This document shows, one piece after another, positions 62,776 through 64,000 of a stretch of 64,000 nucleotides of DNA (positions are counted from its first letter, which is position 1; each line of letters opens with the position of its first letter). A program made the translations under genes and the position numbers. The notes below the pieces were generated by a model. The model was given only the letters and a program-made list of their open reading frames with translations, was not told where the DNA came from and ran no database searches. Source of the stretch: UBA11524 sp034104265 (lineage in GTDB: Bacteria > Bacillota > Clostridia > Christensenellales > Aristaeellaceae); NCBI GenBank assembly GCA_034104265.1, contig JAXEEE010000144.1, positions 15,725-79,724 of the forward strand. Reading direction: 5' to 3'.

Positions 62776-62790
62776 TGAGGAGGAATACCT

Positions 62791-63219
62791 TTGAAGACGT
62801 TTATGCCGAAAGCGGCTGACATTACCCGCAAGTGGTATGTTGTCGATGCCGAGGGTCAGGTCTTTGGCCGTGTTGCCAGCCAGGTGGCTTCCATCCTGCG
62901 CGGCAAGAACAAGCCGATCTACACCCCCAATGTGGACACCGGTGACTATGTCATCATCATCAACGCTGACAAGATCGTCATGACCGGCAAGAAGCTGGAT
63001 CAGAAGGTCTACTATCATCACAGCGGCTACGTTGGCGGCCTGAAGGAGACCAAGTACCGTAAGCTGCTGGCTGAGAAGCCCGAGTTTGCGATCCGCCGTG
63101 CCGTGGTCGGCATGCTGCCCAAGGGCCCCCTGGGCCGTCAGATGGCCAGGAAGCTCAAGGTGTACAGCGGTTCCGAGCATGAGCATGCCGCTCAGAATCC
63201 CGAGAAGATCGAGCTGTAA
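62791..63219 (+). CDS. rplM: 50S ribosomal protein L13
   Basis: 142 aa, full length: KTFMPKAADITRKWYVVDAEGQVFGR at the start, HSGYVGGLKE, and GMLPKGPLGRQMARKLKVY. Start TTG 62791 after GAGGAGGAAT. In operon with rpsI, 21 nt downstream. Confidence 0.96.
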   Translation: MKTFMPKAADITRKWYVVDAEGQVFGRVASQVASILRGKNKPIYTPNVDTGDYVIIINADKIVMTGKKLDQKVYYHHSGYVGGLKETKYRKLLAEKPEFAIRRAVVGMLPKGPLGRQMARKLKVYSGSEHEHAAQNPEKIEL

Positions 63220-63240
63220 GGCGGAAAGGAGTAAATAAAC

Positions 63241-63630
63241 ATGGCTAAGGTTGATTACAGCGCTGTTGGCCGCCGCAAGAAGGCCATTGCCCGCGTCCGT
63301 CTGGTTCCCGGCGAAGGCAAGATCGTCATCAACAAGCGCGATATTGATAACTACTTCGGTCTGGAGACCCTGAAGATGACCGTCCGTCAGCCCCTGACCC
63401 TGACCAACACCACCAACTTCGACGTGATGGTGAATGTGTGCGGCGGCGGTCTGGCCGGCCAGGCTGGCGCCATCCGTCACGGCATCTCCCGTGCGCTGTG
63501 CAAGGCTGATCCCGAGCTGCGCGCCGCCCTGAAGAAGGCTGGCTTCCTGACCCGCGATCCTCGTATGAAGGAGCGCAAGAAGTACGGCCTGAAGGCTGCC
63601 CGTCGTGCGCCTCAGTTCTCCAAGCGCTGA
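63241..63630 (+). CDS. rpsI: 30S ribosomal protein S9
   Basis: 129 aa: VGRRKKAIARVRLVPG at the N-terminus, GGGLAGQAGAIRHGISRAL in the middle, and the basic tail ending FSKR that reaches the decoding centre. ATG follows GGAAAGGAG. Confidence 0.96.
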   Translation: MAKVDYSAVGRRKKAIARVRLVPGEGKIVINKRDIDNYFGLETLKMTVRQPLTLTNTTNFDVMVNVCGGGLAGQAGAIRHGISRALCKADPELRAALKKAGFLTRDPRMKERKKYGLKAARRAPQFSKR

Positions 63631-63656
63631 GAACCCGTACAAATCAAGGCTTTCCG

Positions 63657-63694
63657 ACCCATGGCTGCCCAATCAGCCATGGGTTTTCTCTTTT
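63657..63694 (+). terminator. Terminator after rpsI
   Basis: ACCCATGGCTG (63657-63667) pairs perfectly with CAGCCATGGGT (63674-63684), then TTTCTCTTTT. The T-tract runs into the first copy of a 12-bp direct repeat (63692-63703). Confidence 0.93.
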
Positions 63695-63841
63695 ATGCAG
63701 TCAGTTCCCTGCAAAGGATGCTGCTGTGTTAAGGGAGCGGAAAGCCTTGTTTCATCGGCACTTCATGAATTTTTCAGCCTTGAAATCCGTGCAAAATCGT
63801 GTGTCCGTCCGTCTGCATATGATTGCAACTTTATGCAGTCA
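63692..63841. repeat. 12-bp direct repeats flanking the integrase edge
   Basis: TTTATGCAGTCA occurs at 63692-63703, beside the rpsI terminator, and at 63830-63841, overlapping the integrase stop codon. They could be core-type or arm-type sites of an att region. The sequence between them has no gene. Confidence 0.5.
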
Positions 63842-64000
63842 TGTTCTGGTGAACAGTCCCGCATTGTCCCGGCTGACCTTCTCCACGTTGCCTACCTCCC
63901 GGTGGACATAGGTGTTCATGGTCATGGTAATCTTGGAATGACCGGCGATGCTCTGCAGAGTCTTGATGTCCACGCGACCTGTGGCCTGCAGCTGGGTCAG
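63839..64000 (-). CDS. Tyrosine recombinase/integrase (partial, C-terminal 53 residues)
   Basis: The gene enters from the right edge on the minus strand and ends at 63839. The visible 53 residues carry the C-terminal integrase features: LQSIAGHSKITMTMNTYVH, with the conserved His of the AGHS box and the nucleophile Tyr. The first catalytic Arg lies beyond the window. Its orientation puts its stop codon beside the rpsI terminator and one direct repeat, as expected at one end of an integrated element. The element itself is outside the window. Confidence 0.85.
   Translation of the reverse strand: MTQLQATGRVDIKTLQSIAGHSKITMTMNTYVHREVGNVEKVSRDNAGLFTRT

Noticed and set aside
1..64000. CRISPR arrays, rRNA genes or complete insertion sequences
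   Set aside because: No regularly spaced repeats, rRNA motifs or transposase genes were seen. The only mobile gene is the partial integrase at the right edge.

Overview
The window reads as a chromosomal segment of a GC-rich, spore-forming member of the Clostridia (Firmicutes), probably a gut polysaccharide user. The evidence is Gram-positive-style ribosome binding sites (AAGGAGG), sigma-A promoters, many GTG and TTG starts, several sugar ABC transporters with YesM/AraC-type two-component systems, a spore-coat SPOCS/LysM protein, and Firmicute-like rho, rpmE, prmC, prfA and rplM-rpsI genes. I cannot name a genus from sequence alone.

Positions 1-9300 hold an alpha-glucan locus: maltodextrin-type binding protein, two permeases, a secreted GH13 lipoprotein, 4-alpha-glucanotransferase and glycogen/maltodextrin phosphorylase. 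Positions 9300-19500 hold a second sugar or sugar-acid module: NHL-repeat protein, two permeases and a binding protein on the minus strand, and a divergent response regulator/kinase pair, an HpaI-type aldolase and two DapA-like lyases on the plus strand. One of the two lyases lacks the catalytic Lys and Tyr. After a hairpin-rich intergenic element comes a NitT/TauT-type ABC transporter (19977-22623), then a tRNA-Val(GAC). Positions 23174-31819 hold a third module: response regulator/kinase, a LplB/YtcP/LplA-like transporter and a GH2 glycosidase. A TetR-controlled ABC exporter follows (32005-34284).

Positions 34300-46200 are more mixed: an UlaG-like metallo-beta-lactamase-fold protein, DUF1934, an unusual IspE-GNAT fusion, a SPOCS/LysM spore protein, and a putative stress island (macro domain fused to a C-terminal helical domain, VWA protein, XpaC, TelA, lipoprotein, LemA-like protein, TPM protein). 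Positions 45574-63630 are mostly housekeeping: coaE, lytic transglycosylase, an orphan peptide-type binding protein, prmA, rsmE, mtaB, HIT, rpsU, an RNA methylase-like protein, rho, rpmE, YqhQ-like DUF1385, prmC, prfA, sua5, MmcQ/YjbR, GNAT, an SH3-like exported protein, rplM and rpsI. The right edge cuts a tyrosine recombinase whose stop codon overlaps one copy of a 12-bp direct repeat, suggesting that an integrated element begins just after rpsI.

The points most worth a second look are the divergent Rho with a 200-residue low-complexity insert and substitutions at key ATPase positions, the IspE-GNAT fusion, the macro/VWA/XpaC/TelA island, the degenerate DapA partner, the hairpin array at 19592-19879, and the integrase edge. 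Roles are inferred from protein family features; no searches were run.
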